A DNA stretch of 64,000 bases, taken from contig JADFKB010000006.1 of assembly GCA_022565155.1 (NCBI GenBank), positions 1 through 64,000 of the forward strand, in the 5' to 3' direction. The notes beneath the pieces were generated by a model. That model did not search any database and was not told the DNA's origin. It saw only the letters and a list, made by a program, of their open reading frames with translations. The position numbers and the translations under genes are program-made. Position 1 is the first letter of the stretch. Each line of letters opens with the position of its first letter. This stretch comes from Chloroflexota bacterium. Lineage in GTDB: Bacteria > Chloroflexota > Dehalococcoidia > DSTF01 > RBG-16-68-14. Below are positions 52,677 through 60,450 of this stretch, in pieces.

Positions 52677-52756
52677 CGAGGGGGAGGGGGAGCCACGAGA
52701 TCTAGCAGCTCGCGAGCGAAGCATGAATGCCGCGCGTATAGCACCCTCGCCGCTCG

Positions 52757-52792
52757 GAGGCGGCTGGCCCAACATGTTGGGCCAGCCGCCTC
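52757..52792. terminator. 36-base perfect palindrome between the SCP2-like and P450 genes
   Basis: GAGGCGGCTGGCCCAA and its exact complement around CATG: a self-complementary stretch of 36 bases with no mismatch. As RNA it gives a 16-bp stem with a four-base loop (CATG), a strong terminator or processing site, though no T-run follows. As DNA it could be an operator (it includes TGGCCCAA...TTGGGCCA). After it, around 52815-52874, a frame ending in GIMLVLFGAYLLIAL and a stop looks like the last helix of a lost membrane protein. I list that as uncertain. Confidence 0.6.
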
Positions 52793-52920
52793 AACACGAA
52801 GTGCCACACCCGAACATCTATTGACCGGCATCATGCTCGTGCTGTTCGGCGCGTACCTGTTGATCGCGCTGTAGATTTCGTAAGCGTAGGAGCGTCGAAG
52901 TAGCAGTTGGAGGGTTGAGC

Positions 52921-54135
52921 ATGGTTACTCTACAGTACGATCCTGCATTACCGGAGGCCCGGTCTGATCCATTCCCGCTCTACAAACGGCTGAGAGAAGA
53001 GGACCCCGTCCACTGGAGCGAGGCTCTCGATGCGTGGGTGCTCACGCGCTACGACGACGTCGTGGCAGTCTTGCGCGACCCGCGTTTCTCAGCGGACCGC
53101 AGCCGGGCCCGCAACCGCCTTGCGCAAGAGGCGATGGCGGCGGCTGAAGAGTACGGCAGGCCTGGCCGCGGAAACACGATGCTTACGTCGGACCCGCCCG
53201 AGCACACGCGCCTGCGGCTCCTGATTAGCAAGGCGTTTCTGCCCCACGCCGTCGAGAAGCTGCGACCGCACATCCAGGAGATCGCCGACCAACTGTTAGA
53301 TGAAGCACCAGAACCGGGCCGGCTTGATGTCCTCATGGACTACGCGTACCCGCTTCCCCTGATCGTGATCGCCGAACTCATGGGCGTGCCGGCGGAGGAC
53401 CGGGCACAGTTCAAGCGCTGGTCCGACGACATCGTAGCGACGCTGGGCGGTTCGTTCAGTTCGCCCGGCCTCGTGGAGCGGGCTGCGAAGAGCGGACATG
53501 AGATCTCTGAGTACTTCCGTGAAGTCATTGCACAACGTCGGAAGCAGCCGAAGGAAGATCTGGTCAGCGTCCTCGTCGCCGCTGCTGACGAGGGTGATGA
53601 CCTGAGCGAGGGGCAGCTCTTGGCCACGTGTATAGTCGCGCTGATCGCCGGCAGCGAGACGACGCGAAACCTGATCGCTAACGGGATGCTGGCGCTACTG
53701 CGGAATCCGGACCAGCTTGAGAAGCTGTGGAGCGACTCGTCGCTTGTGGAGCCAGCGGTGGAGGAGCTGCTGCGGTACGCCGGCCCCGTCCAGTGCACGG
53801 CACGGGTGGCGATGGAAGACCTGGAGATCGACGGTCATGCGGTCGAGGCTGGTCAGGTAGTTTTTACCATGGTCGCCGCGGCCAACCGCGATCCGGCACA
53901 CTTTGCCGATCCGGAGAGGCTCGACATCACTCGCGAACACAACTACCATGTGGCGTTCGGGTCAGGCATCCACTCCTGCCTTGGCCAGCCTCTAGCCCGG
54001 CTCGAGGCTCACATCGCGTTCAGCACGCTGGCCAGGCGCATCCCGAACCCTCGGCTGGCCACCGAAGCGTTGGAGTGGGGCCCGTCGTTCATCCTACGTG
54101 GTGTGAAGAGCCTCCCGATCACGTTCTCAGCGTGA
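52921..54135 (+). CDS. cytochrome P450
   Basis: 404-aa soluble P450. The ATG at 52921 has GGAGG seven bases before it; an upstream TTG is less likely. Oxygen helix LIAGSETTRNLIAN (241-254, the usual acid/Thr pair as E246-T247), ExxR at E282-R285, and haem loop FGSGIHSCLGQPLARLE with ligand C353. This resembles the large bacterial CYP107/CYP109-like set, which includes steroid and fatty-acid hydroxylases. A Rieske-type ferredoxin gene follows 55 bases later and probably supplies electrons, as in the first P450/Rieske pair (4718-6355). No reductase gene is near. Confidence 0.94.
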   Translation: MVTLQYDPALPEARSDPFPLYKRLREEDPVHWSEALDAWVLTRYDDVVAVLRDPRFSADRSRARNRLAQEAMAAAEEYGRPGRGNTMLTSDPPEHTRLRLLISKAFLPHAVEKLRPHIQEIADQLLDEAPEPGRLDVLMDYAYPLPLIVIAELMGVPAEDRAQFKRWSDDIVATLGGSFSSPGLVERAAKSGHEISEYFREVIAQRRKQPKEDLVSVLVAAADEGDDLSEGQLLATCIVALIAGSETTRNLIANGMLALLRNPDQLEKLWSDSSLVEPAVEELLRYAGPVQCTARVAMEDLEIDGHAVEAGQVVFTMVAAANRDPAHFADPERLDITREHNYHVAFGSGIHSCLGQPLARLEAHIAFSTLARRIPNPRLATEALEWGPSFILRGVKSLPITFSA

Positions 54136-54190
54136 GCAGCCGCAGAGGGGGCTGCCCCTCAAGTGGCGAAGCAAAGATAGGAGGGCTATC

Positions 54191-54517
54191 ATGGTCGAAT
54201 TCAGAGCCGTCGCGAAGGTGTCCGAGCTACCGCCGGGACAGCTACGGCGAGTGGAAGTGGACGGCACTCCGATATGTCTTGCTAACGTTGACGGCGCGAT
54301 CTACGCGGTCGCCGCGAGATGCTCGCATGCCGGCGGCCCGCTGGCCGACGGAGCGTTAGATCGCAGCATCATCACCTGTCCCTGGCATGGCGCGATGTTC
54401 GACGTTACATCAGGCGAGGTGGCAGGGCCGCCGGCAGCTGAATCTGTGGAAGCCTACGACGTGGAGGTGGAGGGCGATGTGGTGTGTGTGGCGGTGGAGC
54501 CCATGTCACGCGTCTAG
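54191..54517 (+). CDS. stand-alone Rieske [2Fe-2S] ferredoxin
   Basis: 108-aa carrier with both cluster motifs, C44-S-H46 (ARCSHAGGPL) and C63-P-W-H66 (ITCPWHGAMFD), correctly spaced. AGGAGGGC precedes the ATG. It is about 40 percent like the ferredoxin at 4718 by eye, so they are paralogues. As last gene of the LLM/di-iron/P450 run it could serve the P450, the di-iron pair, or both; Rieske ferredoxins are standard partners of multicomponent di-iron monooxygenases. Confidence 0.94.
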   Translation: MVEFRAVAKVSELPPGQLRRVEVDGTPICLANVDGAIYAVAARCSHAGGPLADGALDRSIITCPWHGAMFDVTSGEVAGPPAAESVEAYDVEVEGDVVCVAVEPMSRV

Positions 54518-55093
54518 CTCCGCGTTGTGCTTCAGAACTGAGAAAAAGCAAAGTACGGTTCGGTCTCAGTTCAAGAAGGCAACTAAGGAATTAGCAGCGC
54601 CGAGGGTGTCGTGATTGACACGAAGGCAGAGGTCTGCGCTACGCTCAATCAGGCCGTCTCGCTCCTTCGGGCACACAAAAACTAGAAGTTTCTCTCCGGG
54701 GGCGGCTTCATAAAGTGGCCGTTCCCCGGAGCTGGGAATCGCCTAAGCTAATGGGCCGACCTCCTAATTGATCCGCGCGGCGACCCCCTAATTGTTAACA
54801 GCTTGTATCGCAGATCGAGGAGGCGTATAGTCGGTAGCAGCTTGCAGAGTCGTGAGCTCATTGCCAAGGAGGGGGCGCGGGTTCGAATCTCGTCTTGCGC
54901 TCCAGCTACGAACACGAACGGGGTTGCTGCGTGTGCGGCGACCCGTGTAATTTGCCACATCGTCCTATGGCTCGCCCGGCGGTAGTAGCCATAACGGTCT
55001 GTCCCTAGCTTGATCTCAAGGCTGAGGGCGCGTACGCTAATGCGCAGTTCCGGCAAACAGATCGCCGGCTTGTAGTACGAAGGGAGATTGGCT
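54518..55093. other. 576-base gap with stem-loop, short direct repeats and a tRNA remnant
   Basis: No protein gene found. CTCCGGGG at 54694-54701 and CCCCGGAG at 54724-54731 pair around an inner CGGC/GCCG stem, a possible terminator or structured leader. CGACCTCCTAATTG (54757-54770) and CGACCCCCTAATTG (54781-54794) are a 14-base direct repeat with a 24-base period. The tRNA-like piece is listed separately. The minus-strand open frame across it contains a DEIRTRAPSLA-type peptide, a well-known artefact of antisense tRNA sequence. Confidence 0.6.
54856..54904 (+). pseudogene. degenerate 3' part of a tRNA-Gly (anticodon GCC)
   Basis: An anticodon-loop-like TTGCCAA (54861-54867, GCC in the centre) with only a partly pairing stem, then a good T-arm GCGGG/TTCGAAT/CTCGT (54877-54893), acceptor strand CTTGCGC, T and an encoded CCA (54902-54904). 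No 5' acceptor strand GCGCAAG lies at the right distance. Its last 28 bases match the tRNA-Gly remnant at 15001-15028 in 25 positions, same strand. Not a functional tRNA. Confidence 0.5.
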
Positions 55094-56512
55094 ATGAAAG
55101 CCTGGATTTCTCGCCATCGATGGATGTTCCTGGTGGTGGCGGGTCTGACTGCGCTGCTGGTGCTGGCGGCATGCGGCGACGACGATGAAGACGAGGTGCC
55201 TGCAGCAACGGAACCGCCGGCGGCGACGGACGTAACCGTGGAAGCGCCGTGTGAAGGTGGCCCCGGGGTTACCAACGTCGGCAGCGGCGGTGTTTCGGCC
55301 TCGAGGCTGCAGGACGGAGAGGATCTCAAGATCGGTGTGCTGGTACCGAGCACCGGCGCGCTCGCCACATTTGGCCCCGACTACATCAACGCAGCCAATC
55401 TCGCCGCCAAGTGCATCAATAATGCCGGCGGGGTGAACGGCGGCAGCGTTGTGATCGTTACGGGCGACACGGGCACAGCGGCGGAGCAGGGCGTCACGGA
55501 AGCGCAGCGGCTGGTGGACATCGAGGGTGTCGTCGCGATCATGGGCGCGGCGTCGAGCGCCGTTACGCTCGCGGTTGCGGAGACGGTAACGATTCCTGCC
55601 GGCATCATCCAGATTTCGCCGGCTTCGACATCACCGGCGCTGACGGACGTCGAAGACAACGACTTCCTCTTCCGCACGCCGATCTCAGACGCGGCCCAGG
55701 GAGTGGTGCTGGCTCAGCTCATCTTTGAGGACCTGGGGCTGACGAGCGTCTGCGATTTGTTCGTGAACAACGCCTATGGCCAGGGGCTCTCCGCACAGTT
55801 CGGCGAAACGTTTGCTGAGCTGGGCGGCACGGTGACGGCCTCCGTTCCGCACGACGACGCAGAGGCGATCAGCTACAGCGCGGAGCTGGGCGAGTGCACG
55901 GCTGGTGACCCGGAGGCGCTGGTTGCGATTAGCTATCCGACGGGCCAGGCGACGGTCTACCTGCGCGAGGCGCTGGAAGGTGGCCTGATCGATAACTTCG
56001 TGTTCGTGGACGGAACCAAAGAGCCCTCTATCTTTGACGACCTGGGCTGGGAGTTATTCGACGGCATGCAAGGAACGGCGCCGGGCGCGCTCGACAGCGA
56101 GTTTGGTGACGCATTTGACGATGCGTTCGTCGCCGAGTACGGCGCGCTCTACGAGACGCCGTTCGTCCGCGAGGCCTTCGATGCGGTGATCGCCGTCGCA
56201 TTCGGCGCGCAGCAGGCCGGGACGAACACGGATTCCGCCGCGATTCGCGACAGCCTGCGCGACGCCTCCAACGCTCCGGGTACCGTCTACGGCCCGGGTG
56301 AGGATGACATCGCGGCCGCGCTGGCAGCGATCGCTGCTGGCGAGGACATCGACTACCAGGGCGCGTCCGGTTCGGTCGACTTCGATGACGCCGGCGACAT
56401 CGCGTTCGGCGCAATCGAGATCTGGCAGGTGGATGCAGAAACGGAGACGCTGGTGACGATCCGGCGTGTATCCGTGGACCTGGTGACCGGCGAGATAAAG
56501 GACCTACCGTAA
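55094..56512 (+). CDS. branched-chain amino acid-type ABC transporter substrate-binding lipoprotein
   Basis: 472-aa periplasmic-binding-protein-like lipoprotein. Signal helix (9-26) and lipobox VLAAC (C27) are followed by an acidic/Ala-Thr-Pro spacer and the LivJ/LivK-type receptor fold (DLKIGVLVPSTGALATFGPD, VNGGSVVIVTGDTGT, GAASSAVTLAVAE). AGGGAG precedes the ATG at 55094. The genes for both permeases and ATPases lie just downstream on the opposite strand, with a shared terminator at 56538. Ligands in this family range from Leu/Ile/Val to urea, amides and aromatic or short organic acids, so uptake of a catabolic substrate is possible. It ends with the strands ETETLVTIRRVSVDLVTGEI. Confidence 0.94.
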   Translation: MKAWISRHRWMFLVVAGLTALLVLAACGDDDEDEVPAATEPPAATDVTVEAPCEGGPGVTNVGSGGVSASRLQDGEDLKIGVLVPSTGALATFGPDYINAANLAAKCINNAGGVNGGSVVIVTGDTGTAAEQGVTEAQRLVDIEGVVAIMGAASSAVTLAVAETVTIPAGIIQISPASTSPALTDVEDNDFLFRTPISDAAQGVVLAQLIFEDLGLTSVCDLFVNNAYGQGLSAQFGETFAELGGTVTASVPHDDAEAISYSAELGECTAGDPEALVAISYPTGQATVYLREALEGGLIDNFVFVDGTKEPSIFDDLGWELFDGMQGTAPGALDSEFGDAFDDAFVAEYGALYETPFVREAFDAVIAVAFGAQQAGTNTDSAAIRDSLRDASNAPGTVYGPGEDDIAAALAAIAAGEDIDYQGASGSVDFDDAGDIAFGAIEIWQVDAETETLVTIRRVSVDLVTGEIKDLP

Positions 56513-56537
56513 CGGCGGCGGCGAGGCGTAAGTAGTA

Positions 56538-56565
56538 CAGAGGCCCGGCTTATGCCGGGCCTCTG
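56538..56565. terminator. bidirectional terminator between convergent transporter genes
   Basis: Perfect 12-bp stem CAGAGGCCCGGC/GCCGGGCCTCTG with loop TTAT, followed by TTGTT on the plus strand. It stands 26 bases after the substrate-binding protein stop and 6 bases before the LivM stop on the other strand. It is the clearest terminator in the window. Confidence 0.85.
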
Positions 56566-56571
56566 TTGTTC

Positions 56572-57726
56572 TCACGATTCCGGTGCCGCGGCGGGTTCGG
56601 GCGGTTTCTTGCGCTGATGGCGCATCTGCCTGTCGAGCCAGCTCGAAACGCGGCGCTCCTCCGGCACCAGGCCTTGCGGCCGTAGGAGCAGCACGATGAC
56701 AATCAGCGCGCCGACCAGGAAATCGCGCATGAAGAAGATGCGGCTACGAAGGATGTCGGGCAGATCGTAGCCGTTGAGCTGCAGCGTCGTCGTCCAGAGG
56801 CCCCAGACGACGTAGGCGCCGGCGATCGCTCCCCAGTTGTTGCCGCTGCCGCCGACGATGAGCATCGCCCAGATGAGGAACGTGGCGAAAAAGTGCTCGA
56901 ACGTCGTCGGGCCGATCGACCCGCGATTGAACGCGAAGATCGCGCCGCCCATGCCCATGATCACCGCGCCCATGACGAAGCCCTGCATCTTGAACGAGAA
57001 CACGTTCTTGCCGCTGGCGGCGACGGCGACCTCGTCCTCCTTCAGCCCCCGCAGCACGCGGCCCCAAGGTGAGCGGATGCTGCGCTCCACGACGAGGAAG
57101 ACGATGGCGACAAGGACGACGACGATCGCCAGGTCGACGAAGCGCTGGGTATCGGCCGAGAAGTAGCCGCTGAGCGGGCTGGGGATGCCGATCATGCTGC
57201 GGCTGCCGTTCACCAGACCGTCTTCCTGAATGACGACGCGTCGCAGCAGCTCTGCGACGCCGAGCGTGGTGATGGCGAGATAGTCCTCGCGCAGGCGTAG
57301 CGTCGGCAGCGCGAGGAGCAATGCGAGCAGGCCGGAGGCGATGCCGGCGGCGAGCGTGGCGACGATGAACGGCAGCCACTGCTCGCTATCGAGAAACGGC
57401 GGCGAGAAGACGTCGCCGAAGCCGCCGACGTAGCGCAGCGACGAGTCGGGATCTGCCGGCCCGACAGAGAAGATCGCGCCGGTGTAGGCGCCGACCATGA
57501 AGAAGGCGGCGACGCCGAAGTTGAAGACGCCGGTGTAGCCCCACTGGACGTTTAGGGCGAGCGTAAAGATAGAGTAGATTCCAACGGTTGTGAGGAAGGC
57601 AGCTAGGAAGGGGATGACGCCGGTGTCCAGGCTGAGTTTCCAGCCCGAACGTTCCGCCGGGATGATGACAATGAGCAGCGTGACTGCGAGGAGCGTTACG
57701 GGCGTGATCAGCCGGCCGGTGCGCAT
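56572..57726 (-). CDS. livM: ABC transporter permease LivM-like
   Basis: 384-aa inner-membrane permease with about eight or nine helices. LNVQWGYTGVFNFGVAAFFM and the EAA-like loop LRLREDYLAITTLGVAELLR are family landmarks. The C-terminus is a charged Pro-rich tail (KKPPEPAAAPES). Last gene of a four-gene minus-strand set (livG-livF-livH-livM, from 60318). Its start overlaps the livH stop (TGATG at 57728-57724). It works with LivH, the two ATPases and the lipoprotein at 55094. Confidence 0.93.
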   Translation of the reverse strand: MRTGRLITPVTLLAVTLLIVIIPAERSGWKLSLDTGVIPFLAAFLTTVGIYSIFTLALNVQWGYTGVFNFGVAAFFMVGAYTGAIFSVGPADPDSSLRYVGGFGDVFSPPFLDSEQWLPFIVATLAAGIASGLLALLLALPTLRLREDYLAITTLGVAELLRRVVIQEDGLVNGSRSMIGIPSPLSGYFSADTQRFVDLAIVVVLVAIVFLVVERSIRSPWGRVLRGLKEDEVAVAASGKNVFSFKMQGFVMGAVIMGMGGAIFAFNRGSIGPTTFEHFFATFLIWAMLIVGGSGNNWGAIAGAYVVWGLWTTTLQLNGYDLPDILRSRIFFMRDFLVGALIVIVLLLRPQGLVPEERRVSSWLDRQMRHQRKKPPEPAAAPES

Positions 57727-58814
57727 CAGCTCGTCGTCCCGAAGAGGCCGCGCGGCCGCAGCAGCAGGATCAGGATGAGGATGACGAAGGCCACCGCCGG
57801 TTTGTAGCCGGCGGAGAAGAACTCGACGGAGACCTCCTGCGTGACGCCCACGACCATCGCGCCGATAAAGGCGCCTTGCGGCTTGCCGATGCCGCCAAGG
57901 ATCGTTGCGGCGAAGAGCGGCAGGATCAGGCCGAAGCCCAGGTCAGGCTTCAGCGACGCTTGAATTGCAAGCAGGCCACCCGCGATCGCCATCAGGCCGC
58001 CGCCTATCGCCCAGGTCCAGATGATGATCCGGTCCGTGTTGATGCCGCTCACCAGGGCCAGATCAGCGTTATCGGCCATGGCGCGCATGGCTTTGCCCAA
58101 CTTCATGTGGAAGAGGAGGATGTAGAGCAGCAGAGCGAGCGCGAGCGCGACAACGAAGATGAAAATCTGGTCCGTCTTGAGCACGATGTCGAGCGGGTAG
58201 TGCTGGGCGAGGTGGATGCCGGAGACGTAACGTCGCGGGTCCGGGCCCCAGATGATCATCATCAGCGCCCTCGTCGAGAAGGCGACGCCGAGCGCCGCCA
58301 TGGCGAAGATGACGATGCTGCTGTTGCGGCGTCGCAGCCTCCTATAGACGAGTCGATCGAGGGCGATCGAGAACAGGGCCATCGCCACTCCGGCGAGGAC
58401 GATCGCTATCAGCAGACCGTAGCCGAAGCTGAGGTCGCCAAGCTTGCTGGTGGCGCCCGGGAGCTGATCGAGGCTAATGCCGATATCGGTGTCGATGTTC
58501 GCTTGGCTGCCGACGACGGTACCGGTGAAGAGCAGGTAGGCGATGTAGCTGCCCAGCATCATCGTGTCGCCGTGGGCGAAGTTGGCGAAGCGCAGGATGC
58601 CGAAGACCAACGTCAGTCCCATCGCGCCTAGAGCGAGGACGCTGCCGACGATCATGCCGACGACGAAGAGTTGCGTCTGGAAGATTGCCGCCCAAAGAAA
58701 GAGCGCGGCGATCAGCGCCCAGAGGCCGATCGCGCCCGGCCGGTCGCCGAGGCGGCGGTAGCGGTCGCGCGCGTCCGCGAGCCGGGCGGCGTATCGATCG
58801 GGCAGGATCGTCAT
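57726..58814 (-). CDS. livH: ABC transporter permease LivH-like
   Basis: 362-aa permease with about eight helices. VLALGAMGLTLVFGILRFAN and FAHGDTMMLGSYIAYL are typical of LivH. An N-terminal basic stretch of about 28 residues is longer than usual. A hydrophilic loop (GTVVGSQANIDTDIGISLDQ) between the first helices is also extra and could contact the binding protein. It sits 5 bases after livF and overlaps livM by one base. Confidence 0.93.
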   Translation of the reverse strand: MTILPDRYAARLADARDRYRRLGDRPGAIGLWALIAALFLWAAIFQTQLFVVGMIVGSVLALGAMGLTLVFGILRFANFAHGDTMMLGSYIAYLLFTGTVVGSQANIDTDIGISLDQLPGATSKLGDLSFGYGLLIAIVLAGVAMALFSIALDRLVYRRLRRRNSSIVIFAMAALGVAFSTRALMMIIWGPDPRRYVSGIHLAQHYPLDIVLKTDQIFIFVVALALALLLYILLFHMKLGKAMRAMADNADLALVSGINTDRIIIWTWAIGGGLMAIAGGLLAIQASLKPDLGFGLILPLFAATILGGIGKPQGAFIGAMVVGVTQEVSVEFFSAGYKPAVAFVILILILLLRPRGLFGTTS

Positions 58815-58819
58815 CTACT

Positions 58820-59527
58820 TTATTCTCCCAGATAGAGCCTGGCCATGTCTTCGCTCTCCAGCATGCCTTTTGCGTCGCCGTCCAAGCGATTCTCGCCGGT
58901 CGCGAGCACGTAGGCGCGGTCGCTGAGGGAGAGCGCTTCTTTGGCGTTCTGCTCCACGAGCAGGATAGCGGTGCCGCTGCTGTTGATCTCGCCGATCTTC
59001 TCGAAGAGCGATTCGACCATTTTCGGGGAGAGGCTGGCGGAGGGCTCGTCGAGCAGCAGCACGTCCGGGTCGAGCATCAGCGCCCGCGCCAGCGCGAGCA
59101 TCTGGCGCTGGCCACCGGAGAGCTTGCCGGCGCTGTCCCCGCGGCGATTGGTGAGGTCTGGAAAGAGCGTGTAGACGCGCTCCAGGCGGTCGCTCAGGCC
59201 GTCGCTGCGGGTGAAACCGCCCATCTCCAGGTTCTCGTTGATGCTGAGGCTGGGGAAGACGTTCTCCGTCTGGGGGACGTACGACATGCCGCGCGCCACG
59301 ATGCGGTCCGGCGGCTGGTTGGTGATGTCCGTGCCGTTTAGCTGCACGCGGCCGCTTGAAGTTGGGATGAGGCCGAACATCGCCTTGAGCAGCGTCGATT
59401 TGCCGGCGCCGTTCGGGCCGATGACGGCGACCATCTCGCCCTGGCCGATCGAGACCGAGACGCCGTGTAAGATTTCGACTTCGCCGTAGCCGGCGACGAT
59501 GCCGGTGGCCTCCAGCACGGCGGTCAT
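58820..59527 (-). CDS. livF: ABC transporter ATPase LivF-like
   Basis: 235-aa ATPase. The ATG at 59527 overlaps the livG stop (ATGA); the longer frame to 59791 lies inside livG. Walker A GPNGAGKST, Q-loop VPQTENVFPSLS, signature LSGGQRQMLALARAL, Walker B VLLLDEPSASLS and H-loop region LLVEQNAKEAL, where the switch His is Gln-Asn as normal for LivF. The ATPase pair drives the LivHM permease. Confidence 0.95.
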   Translation of the reverse strand: MTAVLEATGIVAGYGEVEILHGVSVSIGQGEMVAVIGPNGAGKSTLLKAMFGLIPTSSGRVQLNGTDITNQPPDRIVARGMSYVPQTENVFPSLSINENLEMGGFTRSDGLSDRLERVYTLFPDLTNRRGDSAGKLSGGQRQMLALARALMLDPDVLLLDEPSASLSPKMVESLFEKIGEINSSGTAILLVEQNAKEALSLSDRAYVLATGENRLDGDAKGMLESEDMARLYLGE

Positions 59528-60318
59528 CGATACTGTCCGCCGAGGTAGGCGTCCAGCACGCGCTGGTCCTTCTTCACCTCGTCGGGCGTGCCTTCGGCGA
59601 GGTAGCGGCCTTCGCTCATGACGATGACGGGATTGCAGAGGCGGGTGACGAGGTCCATATCGTGCTCGATGAGGAAGATGGTGATGCCTAACTCCTGGCA
59701 GAGGACTTCGATCTTGCCGACCAGCTTCTGCATCAGGACGCGGTTGACGCCGGCGCCGGGTTCGTCGAGAAGGATGAGCTTGGGGTCGCACATCAGGGTG
59801 CGGGCCAGCTCCAGCAGCTTCTTCTGGCCGCCGGAGAGGTTGGAGGCGAACTCGTCGCGCAGGTGGGAGAGCTCGACGAACTCGAGCACTTCCATCGCCT
59901 TATCGAAGTGCAGACGCTCCTGGCGGGAGACGCGGCCAGAGAAGAGCAGCGGGTTCCAGATCCGCTCGCCAACCTGGTTGGCTGGCACGAGCATGAGGTT
60001 CTCCAGCAGCGTCATCGTCTTCAGCTCTCTCGGGATCTGGAACGTGCGTACGATCCCCTCATGGAAGACGCGGTGGGGAGGGAGGCCATCGATGCGGCGG
60101 CCGTGGAAGAGGATGCGGCCGGCGGTCGGTTTTTCGGCGCCGGTGATCAGGTTAAAGAGGGTCGTCTTGCCCGCGCCGTTGGGGCCGATCAGGCCGGTAA
60201 TCGTCCCTTCGCGGATTGATAAGTTGCAGTTGTTGACGGCAAGAACGCCGCCGAACGATTTGGAGAGGGCGGCGACCTGAAGAATCGGAGTCTTCGTCGG
60301 CATATCGATATCGTTCAC
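59524..60318 (-). CDS. livG: ABC transporter ATPase LivG-like
   Basis: 264-aa ATPase, first gene of the transporter set. Walker A GPNGAGKTT, signature LSGGQKKLLELARTL, Walker B LILLDEPGAGVN and LIEHDMDLV with the switch His. FQIPRELKTMTLLENLML is the LivG Q-loop and ENLM motif. A start at the ATG at 60303 (PTKTPILQVAAL) is equally possible; neither has a clear ribosome site. The 132-base divergent region to 60451 separates it from an acyl-CoA dehydrogenase gene. Confidence 0.94.
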   Translation of the reverse strand: MNDIDMPTKTPILQVAALSKSFGGVLAVNNCNLSIREGTITGLIGPNGAGKTTLFNLITGAEKPTAGRILFHGRRIDGLPPHRVFHEGIVRTFQIPRELKTMTLLENLMLVPANQVGERIWNPLLFSGRVSRQERLHFDKAMEVLEFVELSHLRDEFASNLSGGQKKLLELARTLMCDPKLILLDEPGAGVNRVLMQKLVGKIEVLCQELGITIFLIEHDMDLVTRLCNPVIVMSEGRYLAEGTPDEVKKDQRVLDAYLGGQYR

Positions 60319-60353
60319 TGTGGCGTTGCTGCTGGCATACTCGCCTCAGTATA

Positions 60354-60403
60354 GTGGCCGTTCGGGACACCGGCCACCGCATAGCTCTTGCCTATGGTAC
60401 AAT
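60354..60403. promoter_or_regulatory. divergent promoter region of liv genes and acyl-CoA dehydrogenase
   Basis: GTGGCC (60354-60359) and GGCCAC (60372-60377) are inverted with a 12-base spacer; within it GGCC-GTTC-GGGAC looks like a weak member of the GGCC palindromes. TACAAT at 60398-60403 is a plausible -10 box for the plus-strand gene at 60451. No good -35 box is seen. Confidence 0.3.
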
Positions 60404-60450
60404 CCGCCCGCTGACCGGAACGATACGTGCTGGAAGTGAGGAGAGAGACG

